Source of the DNA: Granulicella sp. L46
GTDB lineage: Bacteria > Acidobacteriota > Terriglobia > Terriglobales > Acidobacteriaceae
Length of the DNA stretch: 55,765 nucleotides
Reading direction: 5' to 3'
Assembly: GCF_009765785.1 (NCBI RefSeq)
Contig: NZ_LMUT01000009.1
Location: forward strand, 174,913-230,677
In this document: one piece after another, positions 48,930 through 55,765 of the stretch
Numbering within the stretch: position 1 is the first letter of the stretch
Layout: the number at the start of each line of letters is the position of its first letter
The notes under the pieces: model-generated
What the model saw: only the letters and a program-made list of their open reading frames with translations
Told to the model about the DNA's origin: nothing
Database searches by the model: none
Program-made: the position numbers and the translations under genes

Positions 48930-50156
48930 CTAGAATTCGCTCCTCAAGGCCACGATCGGATCCAGATCCGCAGCCTTTCGCGCCGGATATACACCAAAGA
49001 ATACTCCCACCGACAGCGCTACCACCAGTCCCGCAGCGACACTCCATAACGCAATCGCCGCCGGAAATCCCGCAATGATCGCAACCCCCTTCGCCACAAT
49101 CACTCCACCCACCACACCAATCGCCCCGCCAATCAGCGACAGCGTTCCCGACTCCATCAAAAACTGGATCAACAAATCCTGCCGCTTCGCCCCCAGCGCC
49201 TTCCGCACCCCAATCTCCCGCGTCCGCTCCGTCACACTCACCAGCATGATATTCATAATCACCACGCCGCCCACCACCAGCGAAATCGCCGCAATCGCAA
49301 TCGCCACGCCGCCAATGCTATTGATGATCTGCGACAACAATCCCGCCAGCGTATCGCTCGTCTCAAGCGTAAAGCTGTCCTCCTCACCTGGCCGGTCATG
49401 CCGCATATCCCGCATGATCACCCGCGCCTGGTCGCTCGCAGCCACCATGCCCTCGGCCCCGCTCGGCGCCTTCATATAAATCGTCACCGACTTCATCGTT
49501 CCGTAGGTCTTCTGATACGACGTCAACGGCACGCCCACCCAGTTGTCCTGGCTCTGCCCCAGCGTCTTGCCCTGCTTCTCGCCCAGCCCGATGACCGTGT
49601 ACGGCACCCCGTCCACGCGAATCTCTTTGCCGATCGGATCTTCGCCCTTCAGCAGGTTCTCCTCAATGTCCGCGCCGATCAACGCCACCGGAGCTGCATG
49701 GTCTTCGTCCGCCTGCGTAAACCCACGCCCCTCCACAATGTTCAGGTTCTGCATGTCCGGCATCAACGCCGAGTACCCTCGAATCTGGGTGTCCGTACTC
49801 GACTGCGCCTTGTACACAATCCCGCCCGTCGAGCTCTGGAACGCCCCCACCTCCGCACACGCCGTGCACTCCTTCTGCACCGCGCGGTACTCATCCATCG
49901 AGATCACCTTGCGCTTCTGATACTTCAGATATTCCTTATAGCTGGTCGTGAATGCCGGCTGTTGCGAGACCGTAAAAACATCTGCGCCCTGGTTATTGAT
50001 CTTCGTCGCCACATACACATTCGCGCCGTTGATCAGCGTCACCACCGCGATCACGCTCGCCACGGCGATCACCACGCCAAGCAGCGTCAGAATGCTGCGC
50101 AGCTTGTTCGCCCACAGCGACTGCAACGCTATCCGGAATGCTTCCTTCTTTTCCAT
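48930..50156 (-). CDS. MacB-like ABC transporter permease, first gene
   Basis: The 408-residue product has the same layout as its neighbour, with ILTLLGVVIAVASVIAVVTL as first helix and MLVSVTERTREIGVRKALGAKR as the coupling motif. Periplasmic GQDxxGKEIRVDGVPYTVIGLGEKQG-like segments are typical of the MacB core. It is the promoter-proximal gene of the pair. A drug- or lipoprotein-export role is likely for the family; substrate unknown. Confidence 0.92.
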   Translation of the reverse strand: MEKKEAFRIALQSLWANKLRSILTLLGVVIAVASVIAVVTLINGANVYVATKINNQGADVFTVSQQPAFTTSYKEYLKYQKRKVISMDEYRAVQKECTACAEVGAFQSSTGGIVYKAQSSTDTQIRGYSALMPDMQNLNIVEGRGFTQADEDHAAPVALIGADIEENLLKGEDPIGKEIRVDGVPYTVIGLGEKQGKTLGQSQDNWVGVPLTSYQKTYGTMKSVTIYMKAPSGAEGMVAASDQARVIMRDMRHDRPGEEDSFTLETSDTLAGLLSQIINSIGGVAIAIAAISLVVGGVVIMNIMLVSVTERTREIGVRKALGAKRQDLLIQFLMESGTLSLIGGAIGVVGGVIVAKGVAIIAGFPAAIALWSVAAGLVVALSVGVFFGVYPARKAADLDPIVALRSEF

Positions 50157-50226
50157 CAGAGACTTCCGATCTCCACCAACAACTCATCGCGTAATTTGCC
50201 TTAAGTCTATCCTGTGCGACCGCACT

Positions 50227-51456
50227 TCAACGAAGAACCTCATTATCCGGCGCGCTGTCGCCAGCTGCCACGGCCAGCGGCCGAACATCTTTGACCAGGT
50301 AATACAAAAATCGCCCCGGCTCCTCCTGCATCGCCATATGCGCGGAGTTATCGAACCAGACAAACTCCTTCTGCGGAGCTTCAATCTTCTTGAACCACTC
50401 CACCGCCAGCTCATGCGACGTCGCATAATCATGCCGCCCATCAAACAGAAACACCGGGCACTTGAACGTCGTCACCGAATCAAAGTTCATCGCCATCAAC
50501 TGCCCCAGCAGATGCGTCACCGAGTAAAGACTTCCATCATCCAGGCTGTCCAGATCCTTCTCCGTATAGTCCGGCGATAGCTCCCACGCATTGGCATCGT
50601 ATGAAAAATCCGACCGCCCATACGTCAGTCCGCCGTAGTGCATCAGCCACTTCCGCTGCGCGCCAATCTTTTCGAACGTCATGCTGCCCGCATCTCCGGG
50701 ATACGGCGCAATCGCCAGCAACTCCTTCTCGGCATCGCTGTTGTGGTGCTCCCTTGCCTGCGCCAGCGCAAAATCATATCCAATCTTTTCGCTCTTCTGC
50801 ATGTTCACCATCTGCCCGACACCCAAATACGCGTAGAGCCACTCCGGATGCCGCTGCGCCACCTCAACGCCCAGCACACTCCCCCACGAATGCCCCAGCA
50901 GAAAAATCTTCTTCTTCCCATAAGTCGTCTGCAGATATCGAATCACCTCGTCCGCATCGCTCGTCATCTGTTCCACGGTCATCGTCCCCGCCAACGCCTT
51001 AGGATCATTCGACGCATAAGTCTTCCCCGCCCCCCGCTGGTCCCATTCGAACACCGTAAAGTAGTCCTCCCAAGGGCTCTGAAACGTATAGGCCGCAGGC
51101 ATCGTAGGCGACCCAGGCCCGCCATGCAGCACCAGCAGAATCGGGTTCCGCCTGTCCCTCCCCCGTATCGACAGCCACTGCTTCGTGCCATTAACCGGAA
51201 TCGTCAAAAGCTCCTCAACCCCATTCGGCGAAACAATCTTCCGCGATGCGCCAAGGATCCCCGTAACTTCCTTCCGCGACATCATCCCCGCCTGCGCTGG
51301 AGCCTGCTGCGCTGGAGCCCGCTGCGCTGGAGCCCGCTGCGCTGGAACCGGTTGCGTCGAAGCCGTCTGGCTAGCCTGCGCCCGCGCGAATCCCCCACCG
51401 GATCCCGCTGAAGCCACCAGCAGTAACGCACCGCAAGTCCAACCCATCTGCCTCAC
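50227..51456 (-). CDS. Secreted alpha/beta hydrolase, proline-iminopeptidase-like
   Basis: The start is GTG 51456 because AAGGAG lies seven bases upstream; it gives a signal peptide (MRQMGWTCGALLLVASAGSG). The 409-residue product has a linker with four PAQRA-type repeats encoded by 15-bp units, then the alpha/beta hydrolase core: LVLHGGPGSP (oxyanion hole), LLGHSWGSVLG (nucleophile Ser), FDGRHDYAT (Asp) and FDNSAHMAM (His). The triad is complete. It likely cleaves N-terminal proline or related amides in the periplasm. Confidence 0.9.
   Translation of the reverse strand: MRQMGWTCGALLLVASAGSGGGFARAQASQTASTQPVPAQRAPAQRAPAQQAPAQAGMMSRKEVTGILGASRKIVSPNGVEELLTIPVNGTKQWLSIRGRDRRNPILLVLHGGPGSPTMPAAYTFQSPWEDYFTVFEWDQRGAGKTYASNDPKALAGTMTVEQMTSDADEVIRYLQTTYGKKKIFLLGHSWGSVLGVEVAQRHPEWLYAYLGVGQMVNMQKSEKIGYDFALAQAREHHNSDAEKELLAIAPYPGDAGSMTFEKIGAQRKWLMHYGGLTYGRSDFSYDANAWELSPDYTEKDLDSLDDGSLYSVTHLLGQLMAMNFDSVTTFKCPVFLFDGRHDYATSHELAVEWFKKIEAPQKEFVWFDNSAHMAMQEEPGRFLYYLVKDVRPLAVAAGDSAPDNEVLR
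51290..51355. repeat. 15-bp coding tandem repeat
   Basis: Units of the type CTGCGCTGGAGCCCG repeat about four times and encode the Pro/Ala/Gln-rich linker of the hydrolase. Copy number may vary between strains. Confidence 0.7.
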
Positions 51457-51579
51457 GCCATCTCTCCTTGCCCGGAAGCCCGCTTCACACCGCCATCCAT
51501 CCGCAATCGCAGGCACAACTCTTCCATGGCTCCTGAACTCCTCTACGCAAGAGCCCCTCCTCCAGTTCCTCGAATCGTA

Positions 51580-52713
51580 TTAACCCCGCACCGGAGCCCC
51601 CTGCAGCGCCCTTACCTCGGCCGCAAACGCCGCCGTCGGCTGCATCGCCGCATCGAACGGCAGCGGCCGCTCCTTCTCCCCATCCGTGCGCGAATCCTCC
51701 CCATTCAGCCACGTGTACTTATCCGTAATCCCCCACGTCAACACCGCAATCACCGCCGAATCCTGCAGCACCGTCCCCAGGTAGCTCCCATACATCTGCG
51801 CCACCGCCGCATCCCTCGCCCCAATCTCCGCCGCCACGTACCGGTCATTCACATCCATCTCCGTCACGAGCACCTTCAACCCCATCTTCCGCACTTCAGC
51901 GATCATCGCCATCAACCCCGCGCCATACACCGGCACGCGCCCATCCTTACCTACCGCCGAAATGTGCGACTGCACCCCCAGCGCATCCAGCGGAATCTTC
52001 TGCCGCTGCATCTCCCGCAGCAACCCCATCACCGCCGCGCGCTTCTTAGCCGACCCCTCATCCTCACCCTCAATCCCATAGTCGTTGTAGACCAGCATCG
52101 CCTTCGGATCCACCCGCCGCGCCGTACGGAACGCCACCGCAATATACTCAGGCACCGTCCCCGACCCGTCCAGCACCTTCTGCCACGGTGAATCCCGAAA
52201 CCCGCCCGGCAGCCCATCGCTCACCTGGATCGCCTCATTCACCACGTCCCAGCTATGAATCTTCCCCGCATACCGTCCGCCCACTTTCTCGATATGTTCC
52301 ACCAGCACCTGCTTCGCATTCTCCTTCGTCACATAGCCGTCAAACCACTTCGGCAGCTGCCGATGCCAAACAAAGTTATGCCCCCGCAGCTTCATCCCAT
52401 TCGCCTCCGCGAACGCCGCAAGAAAATCCGCATCCTCGAAGAAATACGTAGTCGGCGAAGGCCGCAGCGGCCCAAATTTGAACTCACTCTCCGCCACCAC
52501 AATCCCCACCTGCTCTTCGAGCAGCTTCTTATACGCCGCATCGCCGCGCAGCGCACGCACACTCACCGCACACCCCGCCAGGATCCCGCGCCCCGCTCCG
52601 GCCGCTCGAATCGAAACCCCAGCCGCGGTCTGCGCCACCCCGCGCAACCCCACAGCCGCAACCGCCCCCAGCGCCGCACCCCGCCCCACAAATTCCCGAC
52701 GCGAAATCTTCAT
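51580..52713 (-). CDS. GH10 endo-1,4-beta-xylanase, Tat-type signal
   Basis: ATG 52713 is supported by AAAGGA upstream; the longer reading uses a TTG. The 377-residue product starts MKISRREFVGRGAALGAVAA, a twin-arginine signal. The GH10 barrel has the acid/base Glu160 in SWDVVNEA and the nucleophile Glu285 in LVTEMDV, plus GHNFVWHRQLP and VQSHIS. It should hydrolyse xylan backbone after export in folded form. It pairs functionally with the GH51 enzyme in this window. Confidence 0.94.
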   Translation of the reverse strand: MKISRREFVGRGAALGAVAAVGLRGVAQTAAGVSIRAAGAGRGILAGCAVSVRALRGDAAYKKLLEEQVGIVVAESEFKFGPLRPSPTTYFFEDADFLAAFAEANGMKLRGHNFVWHRQLPKWFDGYVTKENAKQVLVEHIEKVGGRYAGKIHSWDVVNEAIQVSDGLPGGFRDSPWQKVLDGSGTVPEYIAVAFRTARRVDPKAMLVYNDYGIEGEDEGSAKKRAAVMGLLREMQRQKIPLDALGVQSHISAVGKDGRVPVYGAGLMAMIAEVRKMGLKVLVTEMDVNDRYVAAEIGARDAAVAQMYGSYLGTVLQDSAVIAVLTWGITDKYTWLNGEDSRTDGEKERPLPFDAAMQPTAAFAAEVRALQGAPVRG

Positions 52714-52756
52714 CCGCAAATCCTTTCACCCCCCACCCACAACCTGCAACCCGCCC

Positions 52757-52791
52757 TCTCTACGCCCTACACTCTACCCTCTACACCCTGC
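52757..52791 (+). repeat. Five-heptad element, CTCTAC type, upstream of rnpB
   Basis: Units are TCTCTAC, GCCCTAC, ACTCTAC, CCTCTAC and ACCCTGC. It occupies the divergent region between the xylanase gene and rnpB and overlaps where the rnpB -35 would lie. Confidence 0.88.
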
Positions 52792-52799
52792 CTAACTGC

Positions 52800-52805
52800 T
52801 ACACT
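52800..52805 (+). promoter_or_regulatory. Candidate -10 hexamer of rnpB
   Basis: TACACT ends seven bases before G52813, the predicted 5' end of RNase P RNA. No good -35 hexamer is seen; that region is inside the five-heptad element. Confidence 0.5.
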
Positions 52806-52812
52806 TAACCCT

Positions 52813-53280
52813 GTGCAGGCGGCTGGATGATCGCTGCCTTCCGCGCCGAACGTTGTGCGTCGGGAGGGGGAGGAAAGTCCGAACTCCGCAGGGCAGTGTG
52901 CCGGATAACGTCCGGGACGGTGAGCGCAAGCTCGCTGGACGGCCAGTGCAACAGAAAACAAACCGCCTCAGATTGTTGAGCTTCGAGCGCAAGCGAGAAG
53001 CCCATGCAAGCGATCTGCGGTAAGGGTGAAACGGCGGGGTAAGAGCCCACCGCGCGGCTGGTAACAGTCGCGGCATGGTAAACCCCACACGGAGCAAGAC
53101 CAAATAGGCAGGGAGTTTCGTCGCAACCACTTTTGCGGCGAGCGCGCGACGGCCCGTCACGCCCAGGATAGTGGAGCTTTCACCGAAACCTGCGGGTAGG
53201 TTGCTTGAGCCATGCCGCAAGGCATGGCCTAGAGGAATGATCGTCTAAAACAAAATTCGGCTTACGGGCCGCCTGCACAA
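52813..53280 (+). ncRNA. rnpB: RNase P RNA, bacterial type A
   Basis: The 5' GTGCAGGCGGC pairs with the 3' GCCGCCTGCAC to form helix P1. Universally conserved stretches are present in order: GAGGAAAGTCCGAACTCC, ACAGAAA, GGGTGAAACGGCGGGGTAAGAG, CGGAGCAAGACCAAATAG, TAGAGGAATGATCGTC and the 3' CAAAATTCGGCTTACGGG. The RNA is the catalytic part of RNase P and matures tRNA 5' ends. The length of about 465 bases is on the long side for type A. Confidence 0.96.
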
Positions 53281-53284
53281 AACT

Positions 53285-53366
53285 TCAGAGTGTAGACAGT
53301 AGAGGATAGAGCGTAGAGAAAATAGTTTTGCTCTCTACGCTCTACACTCTACCCTCTATCCCCTGT
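53285..53366. repeat. Inverted pair of five-heptad elements after rnpB
   Basis: A minus-oriented element (53285-53319) and a plus-oriented element (53332-53366) face each other across 12 bases (AAATAGTTTTGC region). The 35-base arms are largely complementary and could form a very long hairpin, a plausible terminator for rnpB and for the convergent COG4705 gene, whose last codons lie in the second arm. Confidence 0.85.
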
Positions 53367-54188
53367 CTTCCCCGCCTTCTGCGGAAACACAATCAGCAAC
53401 AGAATCATCACCGCGGCAATCACACCCGACGCCACAAACCGGCTCAGGTTCAACCCCTGTTGCGCATGCGGCTTCGTCAAAAAGTCGCCCATATTCGCCC
53501 CTAGCGGACGAGTCAAAATAAACGCCGCCCAGAAAAGCAGCGTCCGGCTGATCTTCGTAAAGAAGTACAGTCCCGCCACGACGGCGATCAGACCGAAGAA
53601 CAAATAAATTCCACCCGCAAACCCTGTTCCCTCGCTCGTCCAATCGCCCAAAGCAGTTCCCAGCGTGTTTGAAAACAAGATCGTCACCCAATAAAAAATC
53701 TCCGCCTTGGTCGACACAATGTTGTCCACCGAAACCGTGCCAACCGACCACTTCCACACCAGCAGCGCCCCAATCACACACGCAAACAAAATCGACGCGC
53801 CCCCCGGATACCCGATCCCCAGCGACCGGTCCGCAAAGTCCGCCATCGTTGTTCCCGCCAGCGTCGTCCCCACAATCACCGCCCAATATAGCCAGGAGTG
53901 AAACCGCTTTGCCTTGATCTGGAAACCCACCAGCACAAAGAACGGCACCAGCAGAATCACCGTGCTCAACGCATACCCCAAATTCAGCGACATCGACAGC
54001 GCATCGCCGCCCGTCTCTCCCAGCGTCGTCGCCAGGATCTTCACAATCCAAAACAGCAGCGTCACCTCGGGCACCTTGCTCAGTGCCTCGCCGCCCCAAC
54101 CCTTATCCTCCACGCGCACCGTCTCCCCATCCTCAGCACGCAGCCATCCACCACCCCAACCCATCGTCCCCGCAACCATCTCACGCAT
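53349..54188 (-). CDS. COG4705-type polytopic membrane protein
   Basis: ATG 54188 is preceded by GGAG at seven bases; a longer frame to 54239 exists. The 279-residue product has about nine membrane helices and internal repeats. Signatures are KILATTLGETGGDALSMSL, MADFADRSLGIGYPGGA, FYWVTILFSNTLGTALGDW and LTRPLGANMGDFLTKP. The repeated T.GxxxGD motif within helices suggests an ion or small-substrate path; function is not established. The last codons (GDRG, stop) come from a five-heptad element. Confidence 0.88.
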   Translation of the reverse strand: MREMVAGTMGWGGGWLRAEDGETVRVEDKGWGGEALSKVPEVTLLFWIVKILATTLGETGGDALSMSLNLGYALSTVILLVPFFVLVGFQIKAKRFHSWLYWAVIVGTTLAGTTMADFADRSLGIGYPGGASILFACVIGALLVWKWSVGTVSVDNIVSTKAEIFYWVTILFSNTLGTALGDWTSEGTGFAGGIYLFFGLIAVVAGLYFFTKISRTLLFWAAFILTRPLGANMGDFLTKPHAQQGLNLSRFVASGVIAAVMILLLIVFPQKAGKTGDRG

Positions 54189-54272
54189 GCGCACTCTCCA
54201 TGGGCTTCCAACGCCCACATCCTGTATCTCACACCCCATGCCTCCTGCGCGAAAATTCTTCCTCTCAACTTC

Positions 54273-54340
54273 GTCATCTCGACCGGAGTCGCGCGTCTCT
54301 TGCGCGGCGCAGCGCCAGGACCCCTGTATGTAATTGGAGC
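54273..54340. repeat. REP-like repeat (TCATCTCGACCG type)
   Basis: GTCATCTCGACCGGAG..GCGCCAGGACCCCTGTATG is a long-loop relative of the elements at 24624 and 42302. The inner GCGCG/CGCGC parts can pair. It fills the 172-base gap between the COG4705 gene start and the GGDEF gene stop. Confidence 0.7.
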
Positions 54341-54360
54341 CGCTACCTCACCACTATGCC

Positions 54361-55302
54361 CTAAGCAACAATCGCCAACTGCTGCGGCGCAAGCAGTATC
54401 CCTCCCGCCACCCGATTTCTCCCCCCATGCTTCGCCTTATACAGCGCATGGTCGGCCGCCTGCAGCAGTCCCTCCGGCATCTGCATCGTCCCTCCCACCC
54501 GCGCCAGCGCCGTCGCGGCCCCGATACTCACGGTCACCCATCCTCCACCTTCCGGATTCCCGTCATGCGGTACCCGCAGCCCTTCAATCACCGACCGCAC
54601 CTTCTCCGCCGTCTCCCACGCGCCGGCCACATCCACCTGCGGAAGAATCATCGCGATCTCTTCCCCGCCATATCGCGCGACAATGTCCGTCGCTCGCACC
54701 GCACCCGCCGCCGCCTGCGCCACCGCCCGAAGACAATCGTCCCCAACCTGGTGTCCATATTGATCGTTGAACGGCTTGAAGTGATCAATGTCCAGCAAAA
54801 GTAACGAGACCTGCGTTCCATACCGGAGCGTCAATTTCCACTCCCTTTCCAGCGCCTCATCAAACGCCCGCCGATTCGCCACCCCCGTCAACCCATCCGT
54901 CATCGCCAGCATGGACAGCTTCTCCTCCAGCAACTTCCGCTCCGTAACATCCCGCATCACCAGCACAAACTCCAGCGCCTCTCCGGTGACATCATCACGA
55001 ATGACGCGTGCGTTCACCTCCGTCCACACCAGGGTGTTATCGCGTCGGCGCATCCGGATCGTCGCGCCCTCTTCAATAACCCCCGGCGCAAGCGATCGCT
55101 GTACGGCGGCAATCACCTTCGGCATATCTTCCGGGAAAACATGCGCGTCGACGATCTTGCCCTCGAGCTCCCCTCGTTCACACCCAAGCAGCGTGGCGCA
55201 CGATGGAGAAACATAATGAAGCACGCGGTCGATCCCCGCCCGGCAGATCACATCCGTACTGTTCTCCGCCAAAAATTGAAAATCAGTTCCGTTCATCGGC
55301 AT
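54361..55302 (-). CDS. PAS-GGDEF protein (putative diguanylate cyclase)
   Basis: GAGGGA five bases upstream supports ATG 55302. The 313-residue product has a PAS domain at about 5-125 (NSTDVICRAGIDRVLHYVSP, FVLVMRDVTERK) and a GGDEF domain at about 130-300 (TDGLTGVANRRAFDE, LLLLDIDHFKPFNDQYGH). The active-site loop reads GGEEI (212-216) instead of GGDEF or GGEEF, and the inhibitory RxxD site is intact as RATD (203-206), five residues before it. It probably makes cyclic di-GMP in response to a cytoplasmic signal; the Ile change may lower activity. Confidence 0.92.
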   Translation of the reverse strand: MPMNGTDFQFLAENSTDVICRAGIDRVLHYVSPSCATLLGCERGELEGKIVDAHVFPEDMPKVIAAVQRSLAPGVIEEGATIRMRRRDNTLVWTEVNARVIRDDVTGEALEFVLVMRDVTERKLLEEKLSMLAMTDGLTGVANRRAFDEALEREWKLTLRYGTQVSLLLLDIDHFKPFNDQYGHQVGDDCLRAVAQAAAGAVRATDIVARYGGEEIAMILPQVDVAGAWETAEKVRSVIEGLRVPHDGNPEGGGWVTVSIGAATALARVGGTMQMPEGLLQAADHALYKAKHGGRNRVAGGILLAPQQLAIVA

Positions 55303-55451
55303 CGCGATCCCTCAAGGTGGCATGGATAGCCCACCCTCTCCTCTTCGGCATACCGCTGAGAAACCTTGAGCGCGGATCTCGCGTCCCTTCCTGTGTGTCC
55401 CGTTTCGCGGCACAATCGTAAGCAGCACAGTCACCCCCTCAAGCCTTCCGC
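55303..55451. other. Divergent intergenic region
   Basis: These 149 bases separate the GGDEF gene (minus) from the secreted protein gene (plus) and should hold both promoters. No palindrome or repeat stands out. Confidence 0.4.
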
Positions 55452-55765
55452 ATGTCAAAACATCCCCGAACCCTCGCCCTCGCCGCTCCCCTGCTCCTCC
55501 ACTGTGCCCTTCACGCGCAGCGCACCGCTTCTCCCCCACCACAAGCCCAGCTCTCGTCGTCCGCGCAGGACTTTACGATCCTCACGCATCGCATGGACGT
55601 CGACGTCGATGGCGCACCCAACGCCTACGGCCCACCCAACGTCCCCACCCTCGACAACCTCCGCGACGCCCACTACCGCCGTCGCCGCCACGGCGAAATC
55701 GTCGGCTACCTCACCGAAGACGACCACCCCACCGTCCCCATCCTGCAAGGCCCCCACGACCCCTA
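55452..55765 (+). CDS. Secreted protein, 3' truncated by window edge (possible GH75-like chitosanase)
   Basis: The frame is open from ATG 55452 to the window end, giving 104 complete codons. A signal sequence (TLALAAPLLLHCALHA) is followed by a Ser/Pro/Gln-rich spacer and ILTHRMDVDVDGAPNAYGPP. The MDVDVDGAP motif recalls the DMDID-type start of GH75 chitosanases and related hydrolases, but the visible part is too short to be sure. It may add a chitosan- or polymer-degrading enzyme to the set. Confidence 0.5.
   Translation, partial: MSKHPRTLALAAPLLLHCALHAQRTASPPPQAQLSSSAQDFTILTHRMDVDVDGAPNAYGPPNVPTLDNLRDAHYRRRRHGEIVGYLTEDDHPTVPILQGPHDP

Overview
This window is GC-rich, densely coding chromosomal DNA. 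Its gene content points to a soil Acidobacteriota, most likely class Terriglobia, family Acidobacteriaceae (Granulicella/Edaphobacter/Terriglobus-like). That placement is inferred from codon style, protein families and repeat types, not from a 16S gene. Both strands are used and most transcription units are short. I see no tRNA, prophage, insertion-sequence transposase or CRISPR array. No gene-free stretch exceeds about 300 bases; the larger gaps are listed as features.

Layout. 1-3.3 kb: end of a DUF4386 membrane protein, a collapsed SpoIIE-type phosphatase, a membrane protein, a CadC-like regulator and a small secreted protein. 3.4-6.0 kb: MarR / isochorismatase-like / membrane protein / MFS exporter, with ATGA overlaps. 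6.0-7.9 kb: a minus-strand radical SAM protein followed by a class II aldolase. 8-12.6 kb: DUF2277, alanine racemase, an M15A-like peptidase and an ATP-dependent DNA ligase. 12.8-20.5 kb: prfA, DUF1003, S9 peptidase, an unknown protein, an Ldh2-type dehydrogenase and a secreted phosphoesterase. 20.7-24.6 kb: prpB, prpC and prpD of the methylcitrate cycle for propionate use. 24.7-28 kb: GH51 arabinofuranosidase, a fungal-type cytosine deaminase and a cupin. 28.0-31.6 kb: a tandem family of single-pass membrane proteins, four full copies plus a decayed one. 31.6-34.0 kb: purine permease and two OsmC proteins, each OsmC gene closed by a clear terminator. 34.1-37.0 kb: an ECF sigma factor, an anti-sigma/beta-barrel fusion and a lone beta-barrel. 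37-45.4 kb: a CDF transporter, two acyltransferase-3 paralogues, a Rieske oxygenase, an ArnT-like glycosyltransferase, a cNMP/DUF1003 protein and a GIY-YIG protein. 45.4-52.7 kb: HEAT protein, HpnI-type glycosyltransferase, four-helix-bundle protein, two MacB-like permeases, alpha/beta hydrolase and GH10 xylanase. 52.8-55.8 kb: RNase P RNA, a COG4705 membrane protein, a PAS-GGDEF protein and the start of a secreted protein.

Three observations stand out. (1) The middle gene at 34.8 kb joins a cytoplasmic anti-sigma-like domain, one inner-membrane helix, a long Pro/Thr/Asn-rich linker and an outer-membrane-type beta-barrel that matches the barrel protein encoded next to it; it may be a sigma regulator spanning the whole envelope. 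(2) A tandem family shares an almost invariant first 35-45 residues (MLDVHPPH..HTWRDFF plus a membrane helix) but has diverged C-terminal domains. (3) Intergenic DNA carries a recurrent 35-bp element made of exactly five heptanucleotides, about ten copies of a CTCTAC type and one each of two unrelated heptad families. There is also a separate set of REP-like hairpins with TTGCNN hexamer tracts, two of which lie in frame inside glycosyltransferase genes.

The encoded physiology fits an oligotrophic plant-polymer degrader (xylan, arabinan), with propionate use and hopanoid-type envelope glycosylation. All functions are assigned from sequence reading alone; no database search was run.
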